In this document: in pieces, positions 1 to 6,087 of the stretch
Layout: every line of letters starts with the position of its first letter
How positions within the stretch are numbered: the stretch's first letter is position 1
NCBI GenBank assembly: GCA_020350905.1
Contig: CP070843.1
Location: forward strand, 2,084,788-2,093,640
From: Deltaproteobacteria bacterium
Lineage (GTDB): Bacteria; Desulfobacterota; Syntrophobacteria; BM002
Direction: 5' to 3'
Length of the DNA: 8,853 nucleotides
Position numbers and translations under genes: made by a program
The notes under the pieces: generated by a model
Told to the model about the DNA's origin: nothing
The model's input: only the letters and a program-made list of their open reading frames with translations
Database searches by the model: none

Positions 1-243
1 CGCCCAGCACTGCTGCCTTCCGCCGGATGCAGAGCGTCGGCTTTCCCCTCCCCTATAGGGAGATTATCCTCTTGACCACAACTAAATCAATTTCGGGGCT
101 CAATACACAGCCTGCATCCTTGATCCATCCAGCTTCGTACTCCCATTGCTGGGCTTGCACGTGGACTTCACTACTGACCTGCCGGCTACACTTTGGTCAG
201 GTGGGACTTGAGCCGTGGCCGGCTCTCACCCACTGGGTAACAC
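1..243 (-). ncRNA. Probable 5' end (domain I) of a group II intron, cut by the window edge
   Basis: Read on the minus strand from 243 leftwards, the sequence begins GTGTTACCC, then AGT, then GGGTGAGAGCC, and continues with CAAGTCCCACCTGACC. This resembles the start of bacterial group II introns: a GUGYG-like 5' end, a short first helix closed by CCC/GGG, and a G-, A-rich domain I with many small helices. No long convincing protein frame is present; the short frames look accidental. The reverse transcriptase and domains V-VI would lie beyond position 1, so the key diagnostic parts cannot be seen. The fifth base is T where the consensus has G, and no clean exon-binding/intron-binding pairing was found with the flanking sequence at about 244-256. 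The call rests on resemblance only; another structured RNA is possible. Confidence 0.4.
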
Positions 244-381
244 TATCGAATTTCATCCCTTCTCTCGGGAATCCCAACGACTTGGGTTTAACTTGGCACG
301 AACATCCCTTAGTTGTCGGCTGTTGTATTTCTACTTCCACCATGCAATAGATAAGAGGACATTTTTTCATTAAAATACCTA

Positions 382-400
382 TTTGCACCAAATGGTGAAA
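382..400. repeat. Operator-like repeat, upstream copy (second copy 458-476)
   Basis: The 19-bp stretch 382-400 reads TTTGCACCAAATGGTGAAA and matches 458-476, TTTACACCGAATGTTAAAA, at 15 of 19 positions, 76 bp apart. Both keep CACC-x-AATG at the centre and end in A runs. The downstream copy lies inside the inverted repeat over the -10 element of the AbiE-type operon. A shared binding site for the operon's regulator is a reasonable inference, not shown. Confidence 0.45.
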
Positions 401-406
401 ATAATA

Positions 407-452
407 ATAATAGTGAAATATTGCTCTTGACAAGAAATAATTTCACTATTAT
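407..452. promoter_or_regulatory. Inverted repeat around the -35 box of the plus-strand AbiE operon
   Basis: Perfect 13-bp arms, ATAATAGTGAAAT at 407-419 and ATTTCACTATTAT at 440-452, are separated by 20 bp that contain the -35 hexamer. AbiEi antitoxins are known to repress their own operons by binding paired inverted repeats in the promoter, so this is the likely upstream operator. Binding by the product of the gene at 489 is inferred. Confidence 0.6.
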
Positions 453-455
453 ACT
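427..455 (+). promoter_or_regulatory. Sigma70-type promoter of the AbiE-type operon
   Basis: A perfect -35 (TTGACA, 427-432) is followed after 17 bp by TATACT (450-455). A start of transcription near 462 would give a leader of about 27 nt before the ATG at 489. The promoter is unusually strong for a TA operon, and both boxes are embedded in inverted repeats, which fits tight autorepression. Confidence 0.85.
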
Positions 456-483
456 ATTTTACACCGAATGTTAAAATAGTATA
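450..483. promoter_or_regulatory. Inverted repeat over the -10 box and transcription start
   Basis: Perfect 12-bp arms, TATACTATTTTA at 450-461 and TAAAATAGTATA at 472-483, flank a 10-bp spacer. The left arm contains the -10 hexamer, and the right arm ends 5 bp before the start codon of the antitoxin gene. A bound protein here would block RNA polymerase. In the transcript the same repeat would fold next to the start codon, so it could also affect translation. Confidence 0.65.
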
Positions 484-488
484 AGAAA

Positions 489-1565
489 ATGAAAGTATCA
501 CAAGAAGAACTCATAAATCGGGCCGAAAAAGCCATCAGAGCTTGTCTTGATGGAGTCCCCTTCCTCAAGATCAAAGAAGTCAGCAAAGAGCGGCTCAAAG
601 GGACTGCCCAAACAGACCTTCTTATTCAGCCGGACTTACTTATTCAAGTAGTCTCACCCAGTGGAACGCGCAATCTTATTTTTGAAGCAAAAACCAGTGG
701 GCAACCGCGCCTTGCTCGCGAGGCAATCTACCAAATGCTCCGTTATCGTGAAGCCATGCCTAACGCTTATGGCGTTTTTTTGGCTCCTTATGTTTCCCCG
801 AAAACCGCTCAAATTTGTGCAGATGAGGGTGTCGGATACGTCGATCTATCTGGTAACTGTCGGCTCTGCTTCGGCGAAGTATATATCGAGAAAGCGGGCA
901 GGCCAAACAAGTTCACGGAAAAACGGGGGCTACGCTCTCTTTTTTCACCCAAAGCCACCCGAATTCTTCGTGTACTTCTGAACGATCCCAAAGTGGCATG
1001 GAAAGTAGCTAAGCTGGCGGAAGAGTCGGATGTTAGTCTTGGTCAAGTGACAAAGGTCAAAAAACTGCTTGCAGACCGTGAGTGGATACGCAAGGTAGCA
1101 CAGGGTATTGAACTGAGCGATCCCAGGGAGCTTCTAGCTGAATGGACCGAAAATTACACTTATCGAGCCAATGAGGTACTAGATTACTATTCGATGCAAA
1201 CCATCTCCGAGATTGAAGCGAGCTTGGCCTCTGTCTGTGGCGGCCGGAGAGTTGACTATGCACTCACGGGCTTTTCGGGAGCGGCACGGTTCGCACCCGC
1301 CGTCCGCTTTCAACGCCTAATGGCTTATGTGAGCGGCATAACTGAGGAGATTGAAACAGATCTCAAACTGAAAAGAGTAACAACAGGAGCCAACGTGAGC
1401 CTGCTGATTCCCTATGATGAAGGGGTTTATTACGGAGCTAAGGTATTTGAAGGTGTTAGGGTAGTCTCACCGATTCAACTATACCTCGACCTTAAAGGAT
1501 ACAGAGGACGAGGCGAAGAGGCTGCTGAAGCTTTGCTGGAAAGGGTCATTCTTCCATCATGGTAA
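489..1565 (+). CDS. AbiEi-family antitoxin with an N-terminal PD-(D/E)XK-like domain
   Basis: The 358-residue product looks like the antitoxin and repressor half of a type IV (AbiE-type) TA pair. Residues about 1-140 resemble a restriction-endonuclease-like fold: D49, then E66-A-K68 in the strand LIFEAK, then a helix and the segment GVGYVDLSGN (114-123). Residues about 150-210 look like a winged helix (SPKATRILRVLL, VSLGQVTKVKKLLADREW), suited to DNA binding. Residues about 215-358 are the AbiEi-type C-terminal domain. It overlaps the next gene by 7 bp, and the promoter is laced with inverted repeats, both typical of these operons. The ribosome site is weak (AAG about 5 bp before ATG). A short internal duplication, DLLIQ-P-DLLIQ, lies at 43-52. 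Whether the nuclease-like domain cuts DNA is unknown; the lactococcal AbiEi lacks it. Confidence 0.85.
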   Translation: MKVSQEELINRAEKAIRACLDGVPFLKIKEVSKERLKGTAQTDLLIQPDLLIQVVSPSGTRNLIFEAKTSGQPRLAREAIYQMLRYREAMPNAYGVFLAPYVSPKTAQICADEGVGYVDLSGNCRLCFGEVYIEKAGRPNKFTEKRGLRSLFSPKATRILRVLLNDPKVAWKVAKLAEESDVSLGQVTKVKKLLADREWIRKVAQGIELSDPRELLAEWTENYTYRANEVLDYYSMQTISEIEASLASVCGGRRVDYALTGFSGAARFAPAVRFQRLMAYVSGITEEIETDLKLKRVTTGANVSLLIPYDEGVYYGAKVFEGVRVVSPIQLYLDLKGYRGRGEEAAEALLERVILPSW

Positions 1566-2383
1566 TTCGCAGAGATTATACTCAGGAGCAAGTCGAGGCT
1601 GCACACTCCGTCTTACTCGAACTGATGCGGCTCTTAGGTGAATACAGGGACGAAATCGTCTTGGTGGGTGGCTGGGTTCCAGCACTAATACTATCTGAAG
1701 GCGAGGACAAGCATATAGGTAGTATCGACGTGGACCTGGCCTTCAAACATGACACTCTGCAGGAGCCGGCCTATCAAACGATAAAAGGCCTCCTCCAGAG
1801 CAGGGGTTATGTGGAAGGGAAGCAACCCTTTATTTTTCATCGAACGGTGAAGGTCGGTGATAGCATAATTGAGGTCGAGGTGGACTTACTTGCTGGCGAA
1901 TATGGAGGTACTGGCAAACGACATCGGACACAGAAAATTCAGGATGTCAGGGCGCGAAAAGCCCGTGGTTGTGAGCTAGCCCTTGAGATGGCTACTGAAG
2001 TGCGTATTGATGGAACGCTACCGGGTGGAGGAAAGGACTCAGCCAAAGTACGGGTGGCTACAATAGTCCCATTCATTGTCATGAAGGGCATGGCACTGCA
2101 TGGACGCGTCAAAGAAAAGGACGCCTGGGACATTTACTTCTGCATAAGAAATTACCCGGGAGGAGTGGAAGCATTGGGACACGAGTTCCAACCACATATT
2201 GGTCATGGTCTGGTCCAGGAAGGTCTGCAGAAGATTGCAGAGAAATTCGAATCACCAGATCATACTGGCCCAAAATTTGTTGCTGATTTCGAGGAAATCA
2301 CTGATCCTGAAGAACGTGCTCTCCTTCAAAGGGATGCTTTTGAGCGGATAAATTTCCTCCTTGAAAAATTAGGAGTCAAATAA
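1559..2383 (+). CDS. AbiEii-family nucleotidyltransferase toxin
   Basis: The 274-residue protein has the DNA polymerase beta-type nucleotidyltransferase signature: GGW at 37-39, then GSIDVDL (54-60) with metal-binding D57 and D59, and a third acidic residue D109 in VEVDL. Further on, K176 and the KEKDAWDIYF segment (185-194) match the Lys/Asp motif typical of AbiEii/DUF1814 proteins. Known relatives (AbiEii, MenT) act in the cytoplasm as growth-inhibiting toxins; MenT enzymes add nucleotides to tRNA acceptor ends. The start codon lies inside the antitoxin gene (ATG 1559, antitoxin stop 1563-1565), so translation is probably coupled. An AAAGGG about 14 bp upstream is a poor ribosome site, which supports coupling. 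All three catalytic acidic residues are present, so the toxin looks intact. Confidence 0.88.
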   Translation: MVIRRDYTQEQVEAAHSVLLELMRLLGEYRDEIVLVGGWVPALILSEGEDKHIGSIDVDLAFKHDTLQEPAYQTIKGLLQSRGYVEGKQPFIFHRTVKVGDSIIEVEVDLLAGEYGGTGKRHRTQKIQDVRARKARGCELALEMATEVRIDGTLPGGGKDSAKVRVATIVPFIVMKGMALHGRVKEKDAWDIYFCIRNYPGGVEALGHEFQPHIGHGLVQEGLQKIAEKFESPDHTGPKFVADFEEITDPEERALLQRDAFERINFLLEKLGVK

Positions 2384-2722
2384 TTCTCTGCCCTATCGTT
2401 TTCGACCATCGAAGCCTCCACGGTAACCGAGTGTCTCCCCAAATTCCCATGCTTAGACCGACTGGGGCCCCTATCGATTTTGGGGGGTACCCCCCCCTGT
2501 GGGACCCCTATTGAAAGCTTGAGACCTCCCGGCTCTCAAGTCTTAGTTTCACAGTAAAGCTCTGTTCACCCTTAACGGTTTATATCCTTGTACTTCCGAG
2601 ATCACCTGATTGTCTATCAGGTACTAGCTGGTATGTGTCAACGAGCACAGTGAAGAAAAGCGAGAGGGATCCTAACCAAATAGTTGACTTAAACCCAATG
2701 GGTGCAAAATGGGTGCAATTTA
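2384..2722. other. Non-coding gap with G/C runs, hairpins and a tandem repeat
   Basis: No convincing gene was found here. The stretch holds GGGGCCCC (2464-2471), six Gs, TA and eight Cs (2482-2497), and the near-duplicate GGGGCCCCTAT/GGGACCCCTAT (2464-2474 and 2501-2511, 10/11). A hairpin with arms CTTGAGA (2518-2524) and TCTCAAG (2534-2540) and another with ACCTGAT (2604-2610) and ATCAGGT (2616-2622) follow. Neither has a T tract, so a terminator for the upstream operon is not evident. Confidence 0.5.
2697..2718. repeat. Perfect 11-bp tandem direct repeat
   Basis: AATGGGTGCAA is repeated back to back at 2697-2707 and 2708-2718, just beyond the 3' side of tRNA-Arg and its terminator. Repeats of this size and spacing next to a tRNA used for integration can be recombinase arm sites, left by a past or different element. 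This is a guess from position. Confidence 0.5.
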
Positions 2723-2764
2723 GATAAAAAAGAAAAAAGCACCTAGCTCATATGACCTAAGTGC
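2723..2764 (-). terminator. Intrinsic terminator of tRNA-Arg
   Basis: On the minus strand, arms GCACTTAG (2764-2757) and CTAGGTGC (2746-2739) form an 8-bp stem with one G-U pair and a 10-nt loop, followed directly by TTTTTTCTTTTTTATC (2738-2723). It begins 11 bp after the CCA end of the tRNA gene. The T tract is nearly identical to that of the terminator at 4966-5011. Confidence 0.88.
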
Positions 2765-2774
2765 CTGATATCAT

Positions 2775-2852
<78 letters not shown>

Positions 2853-2871
2853 ACTTGATAATTGATAGCCG

Positions 2872-2900
2872 TTACTAACACTTACAGTAATCCTTGTCAA
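2872..2900 (-). promoter_or_regulatory. Promoter of tRNA-Arg, carried by the element
   Basis: On the minus strand, TTGACA (2900-2895) and TAGTAA (2877-2872) are separated by 17 bp. Transcription from about 2865 would give a leader of about 13 nt before the mature tRNA 5' end at 2852. The -35 box starts about 5 bp after the integrase stop codon, inside the element, so the element appears to supply the promoter. The -10 box is a weak match (3/6). Confidence 0.6.
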
Positions 2901-2905
2901 GGAGC

Positions 2906-3943
2906 CTACGCCCCTTTTTCCACTTGCCTAACTATTGCCAAACTCGCTGCAACTTTGGCATAGGCATCTATAGCATCCTCTCTGTCCACCGCATTGTAAA
3001 CCTCATGAGCCTGGACGGTCTTGTGTCCCAACATTTTCATGCTGACCGATGGATCAACACCAGCTTTTCTGAGGTTGGTCCTGCAACAGCGCCTCAAATC
3101 GTGGAAGCGAAAGTCAACGATTCCAGCCAACTGACAAGCACGGTTGAAAGAACGTCTAATGTTCGTAATAGGTTTTCCCTTATAGGTGAATACGTACTCT
3201 GAATGCTGAAAGCGGCGGCGACGAAAAACTTCCAGTGCCTCATCATTCAAGTAGACCTCGCGCGGTTCCATGTTTTTAGTCTCGTCCAGACGCACAACCC
3301 TTTCAGCAAGATTCACCTGATCCCGCTTCAAAGAGATTATCCCGCCTCTCCTCATGCCAGTGTAGTAGGCCACCGTCACGATGTCCGCAGTATGCTCTGG
3401 CAAGTGAAAGACAAGCGTCTCAAACTCCTCATAAGAAATAACCCTGTCTCTCGGTTTTTCCTTGGACATCTCTACCCTCCACACAGGGTTCTTCTCAACG
3501 TACCCTTCCCGGATCGCTAAATTGAACATTCGCTTCAACGTGGCTGGATACCTGTTTACGGTGGCTGGCTTAACTTCCTTTAGCCTTGTGGCTTGGTACT
3601 TTTCGACCATGGAAGGCGTAATGTCATCCAAAAAGTACTGTCCGAAATAATCCTTGAGCTTCAAAGCTATTCTCTTAATGTCACTATAGGACTTTCTCGC
3701 CTGGACTTTAGGAAGTTCCACGTACCAGTCGGCTAGCTCAGTGAAAGACATCCTTTCCTTCTTCTCGTGGTTCAGGCCAAGGATTTCTCTTTTTCTGAAC
3801 TCTGACCTGAGCATCTCATCCATCTCTATGGCCTGCCTTTTGTACTTGCCAACCTTTTTCTCTGTGTATCTGATCTTGCCATTAGGCTTTCTTCCCACAG
3901 GATACGTAACATACCAATTTTCAACTCTTTTTCTGACTGCCAT
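2906..3943 (-). CDS. int: Tyrosine recombinase (phage-type integrase)
   Basis: The 345-residue enzyme should carry out site-specific integration and excision of the surrounding element. The ATG at 3943 is chosen because AGGAGG lies 9 bp upstream; a longer frame to 3991 lacks such a site. Residues about 1-50 are a basic, strand-rich arm-binding domain, about 64-152 the core-binding domain, and about 165-335 the catalytic domain. Catalytic residues are visible: R198 in TGMRRGG, K223, H281 and R284 in HDLRR, H307 in LGH and the nucleophile Y316. The conserved Glu three residues after the box-I Arg is Gly (G201), which may weaken activity. The gene ends 54 bp from the tRNA 5' end, the usual position of an integrase beside its attachment site. 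Confidence 0.95.
   Translation of the reverse strand: MAVRKRVENWYVTYPVGRKPNGKIRYTEKKVGKYKRQAIEMDEMLRSEFRKREILGLNHEKKERMSFTELADWYVELPKVQARKSYSDIKRIALKLKDYFGQYFLDDITPSMVEKYQATRLKEVKPATVNRYPATLKRMFNLAIREGYVEKNPVWRVEMSKEKPRDRVISYEEFETLVFHLPEHTADIVTVAYYTGMRRGGIISLKRDQVNLAERVVRLDETKNMEPREVYLNDEALEVFRRRRFQHSEYVFTYKGKPITNIRRSFNRACQLAGIVDFRFHDLRRCCRTNLRKAGVDPSVSMKMLGHKTVQAHEVYNAVDREDAIDAYAKVAASLAIVRQVEKGA
2921..2945. repeat. 25-bp direct repeat near the left end (second copy 7211-7235)
   Basis: 2921-2945 and 7211-7235 match at 22 of 25 positions in direct orientation (shared blocks TTGCCTAACT and TGCCAAACTC). The first copy is in the last codons of the integrase gene, about 69 bp from the left tRNA repeat; the second is about 128 bp inside the right repeat. 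Candidate arm-type integrase sites on both arms; chance similarity is unlikely but not excluded. Confidence 0.5.
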
Positions 3944-3993
3944 GGCAATTATCCTCCTTTCCGATCCATGACAGGATGTGAGTATCACCACTC

Positions 3994-4485
3994 CTACACC
4001 CTAACCAGAAATCTGATTTTCTGTAAATCGGACTTTAATTCATTCTTTCTAACTTCTTGATCAGCAAACAAATCCCGTTGGACGTCCTGTCTAGCTGCAA
4101 CTTTTATAATTGCCTGCGATGAGATTCGCTCATGGATGTGGAGAGCTACCGGATCGACCAGGAAATACTTACTTTCTCTCTTTCCTGCCCACTCCAGCCA
4201 AGGTTCCTGTTGTCTAAGTCCCTCTGCAAGCAGCCGAATCTCATCGTCACTCAACGCACGAGTACGGGCAGTTTCCAGAAGCTCCGGCAAAGCGTCAGCT
4301 TCGTTCGAATCATCAAATCTCAAAAGAGGAGGTAGGTGCGGGTTGTAATAATAGGTCTGCTCAGCCACTTCTGGTGTTCGGCCATGAGCAGCCAACCCAG
4401 CCGGAGATATGTTCTTGCGCTTGGCATCTTCATGCCTGTAGTCTCTGACTTCAGATTTCTTTATCCTTTTCTTTTTTCGAGCCAT
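3994..4485 (-). pseudogene. Truncated N-terminus of a Mod-like site-specific DNA methyltransferase
   Basis: The 163-residue frame resembles only the front part of long adenine-specific DNA methyltransferases (COG2189/type III Mod-like, usually several hundred residues). Recalled family features are visible: a lysine-rich start, RDYRHEDAKRKN (14-25), PAGL (28-31), YYYNPHLPPLL (45-55), WLEWAGKRE (96-104) and VALHIHERI (113-121), then DVQRDLFAD (134-142). The family normally continues into the AdoMet-binding and DPPY catalytic motifs; here the frame instead ends after an unrelated-looking 21-residue tail. The start is set at ATG 4485, with AGGA 10 bp upstream, rather than GTG 4494. It is probably a deletion relic without catalytic function. 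An independent small protein remains possible. Confidence 0.62.
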
Positions 4486-4505
4486 GTCGTTCACGTCCTT
4501 TCGAC

Positions 4506-4587
4506 TTTCTTTTCAACAGGCTTCTTCACTTCCCCGTCTATTCAATTTCCTGGAGAGAGTAAGCCTGCAGTTTTCTTTTCAATAGGC
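4506..4587. repeat. 16-bp direct repeats flanking the gap between the MazG-like and methyltransferase genes
   Basis: TTTCTTTTCAACAGGC (4506-4521) and TTTCTTTTCAATAGGC (4572-4587) match at 15 of 16 positions. The second copy includes the stop codon of the MazG-like gene. They may mark a past duplication or deletion in an area where the neighbouring methyltransferase gene has been cut down. Confidence 0.45.
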
Positions 4588-4929
4588 CGTGTATTTCTCG
4601 GCTTTTCCTTTTACCCTGTCAGCAGGATACTTCTCCTCGTTGACCTTGACTTTGTGAAGCACCACTTCGGTGGGATCCAAGCCGAATTCATGTGCCATCG
4701 TAAGGGCATAAATGAAAATGTCTCCCAACTCTTCTTTGATTCGCTTGCGGACTTCAGTGTCACTCTTGAGCGCTTCTACCTCAGCATTACCTTTCCATTG
4801 GAAGATTTCCAACAGTTCTGCTGCCTCAAGGGACAGCGAGACTGCCAGATCTTTCGGGTTGTGGTACTGCGCCCAATCTCGATCATCACGGAATTGGATA
4901 ACCTTAATTTGGAGATCTCGCATGTCCAT
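4579..4929 (-). CDS. MazG-like nucleotide pyrophosphohydrolase
   Basis: The 116-residue protein fits the short single-domain MazG-like group (COG1694; RS21-C6/dCTPase-type, all-alpha NTP pyrophosphatases). These hydrolyse (d)NTPs to monophosphates and pyrophosphate, usually as multimers in the cytoplasm. The metal-binding signature is present: E35 and E38 in SLEAAELLE, E66-E67 and D70 in EELGD, and the C-terminal KVNEEKYP (95-102). DWAQYHNPKDLAVSL (18-32) is also typical. ATG 4929 is chosen because homologues begin with a similar MDxxxLQ; ATG 4923 and 4953 are alternatives, and no strong ribosome site decides. It sits downstream of a hairpin/terminator leader. In mobile elements such enzymes may alter nucleotide pools or clean up modified nucleotides; the role here is unknown. 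Confidence 0.9.
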   Translation of the reverse strand: MDMRDLQIKVIQFRDDRDWAQYHNPKDLAVSLSLEAAELLEIFQWKGNAEVEALKSDTEVRKRIKEELGDIFIYALTMAHEFGLDPTEVVLHKVKVNEEKYPADRVKGKAEKYTAY

Positions 4930-4965
4930 TTTATTCCCACACCATGTTGTCAAATCAGGTCACAA

Positions 4966-5011
4966 GATAAAAAAGAAAAAGCCCCACCTCTCCTCGCTGG
5001 AGAAATGGAGC
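4966..5011 (-). terminator. Strong intrinsic terminator before the MazG-like gene
   Basis: On the minus strand, a 13-bp stem (arms 5011-4999 and 4993-4981, three G-U pairs, loop AGCGA) is followed directly by TTTTTCTTTTTTATC (4980-4966). It would end transcripts of the AbiE pair and also those from the candidate promoter at 5077-5105. It stops only 37 bp before the MazG-like start codon. Confidence 0.88.
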
Positions 5012-5048
5012 CTGTCACAAGAATCGAAAGCGAGTGAATTGTAGCTAT

Positions 5049-5066
5049 CAAGAGGGGCACCCCTTG
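5049..5066 (-). other. Leader hairpin between promoter and terminator
   Basis: On the minus strand, CAAGGGG-TGCC-CCTCTTG forms a 7-bp hairpin with one G-U pair, just after the predicted transcription start. Its GCCCC could instead pair with the GGGGC that closes the 3' arm of the terminator at 4985-4981, so two mutually exclusive folds are possible. Confidence 0.4.
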
Positions 5067-5076
5067 CTAATTTCAT

Positions 5077-5105
5077 AACCTACCGGTCTCCCCTTATTCT
5101 GTCAA
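5077..5105 (-). promoter_or_regulatory. Candidate promoter for a leader RNA and the MazG-like gene
   Basis: On the minus strand, a perfect TTGACA (5105-5100) is followed after 17 bp by TAGGTT (5082-5077), a 4/6 match to the -10 consensus. It lies about 50 bp after the AbiEii stop. Transcription from about 5070 would meet the terminator after roughly 100 nt. Confidence 0.5.
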
Positions 5106-5157
5106 GGAATTTGGCAGGTTGCGATAATCGCTTAGCGCATGGCGTCATGTTTAGGTC

Positions 5158-6087
5158 TTATCCTCCAACTGCTGACCATGGACCTCCTCTAGTCCATGCA
5201 AGATTAAAATCCCGATCATTTGCAGCAGCTTGGAGCGGTGGAATGAGAAACAGCCTTAGCTCCTCGATGACCTGTGGAAGGTCAACCGCGGTATTTTCCA
5301 GACCACTGCGCGTTAGAAAGGCTCTCCATTGAGTTACTTTGTCTCGATCCTTGCTGAATTCTTCGGTAAGGGCGACTGGAGCGGATTCGGGAATCTCTGT
5401 TTTGCGCCGATTAAAAGTTGTCCGGATAGCCTCGACCAGCTTAGAACCGTCAAAGCTAAACAGCCTCGCGATCATCCGGAGATCGTAAAAGTCTTTCATG
5501 CGGCTGTTCAACATACCTAAAGCTACCATCGCCTGGAGTTTCTCAGAGATGACTGTTTCAGGTGGATAGGCCAGAATTCGCGGTGCTGGCGAATCAAGTA
5601 GTGTCGGATAGCTGATTTCCTCTGCCTCCAGCGTCATCACATCGCCGAATCCAATGTCGATCTGAACAGGAATACGAGCAGCCTCAAGGTAAGCTATCAG
5701 TCTCACACGCTGACCCTGATACTCCTGATCTTCACGGATCTCATTCATTTGAATGCTATCGATATCATACTGGATACCATCAGCCTCAACTTCAATCTGG
5801 CAGATTTCTTGGAACAAAGTGATCAACCGCTCAGGGGAGACTTCCCCGTATCCTGCGAAGTCGAGATCCCGAGTCGGCCGGTGCGATCTATCCATCCAGA
5901 CGTTCAGGAGCGTTGCACCTTTGAGGATGAATTGCCTTGAATGCTCGGACATCGCCAATCGATAGAGGAATCTCTCCGCTGCATAGCAGATCAAAATTAG
6001 CTGAAAATCCTCTCCTCTCTCCCGGCTGAGATCCAAGAGCCGTTGGCGAACCGAAGCTGCTATGTTGCCTGGCCTTCCATTGGTCAC
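5158..6087 (-). CDS. abiEii: AbiEii-family nucleotidyltransferase toxin (element-borne)
   Basis: The 309-residue product is a DUF1814/AbiEii nucleotidyltransferase. Visible motifs are LKGATLL (55-61), RPTRDLDF (70-77) with metal ligands D74 and D76, VQIDIGFGD (141-149) with the third acidic residue D144, SEKLQAM (181-187) and SRMKDFYDL (195-203). The start is GTG 6087: GGAGG lies 7 bp upstream, and GTG overlaps the antitoxin stop in GTGA. A longer open frame to 6402 merely overlaps the antitoxin gene. Members inhibit growth when not restrained by AbiEi and give abortive infection against phage in some hosts. The motifs look complete, so it is likely active. It differs clearly in length and sequence from the AbiEii-like protein at 1559-2383, so the two are not recent duplicates. 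Confidence 0.93.
   Translation of the reverse strand: MTNGRPGNIAASVRQRLLDLSRERGEDFQLILICYAAERFLYRLAMSEHSRQFILKGATLLNVWMDRSHRPTRDLDFAGYGEVSPERLITLFQEICQIEVEADGIQYDIDSIQMNEIREDQEYQGQRVRLIAYLEAARIPVQIDIGFGDVMTLEAEEISYPTLLDSPAPRILAYPPETVISEKLQAMVALGMLNSRMKDFYDLRMIARLFSFDGSKLVEAIRTTFNRRKTEIPESAPVALTEEFSKDRDKVTQWRAFLTRSGLENTAVDLPQVIEELRLFLIPPLQAAANDRDFNLAWTRGGPWSAVGG

Noticed and set aside
27..350. Open frame of 107 codons on the plus strand
   Set aside because: No ribosome site or recognisable family; residue content is odd, and it lies over the probable intron RNA on the opposite strand.
4336..5037. 233-codon plus-strand frame opposite the MazG-like gene
   Set aside because: Antisense shadow of real minus-strand genes, with no family features.
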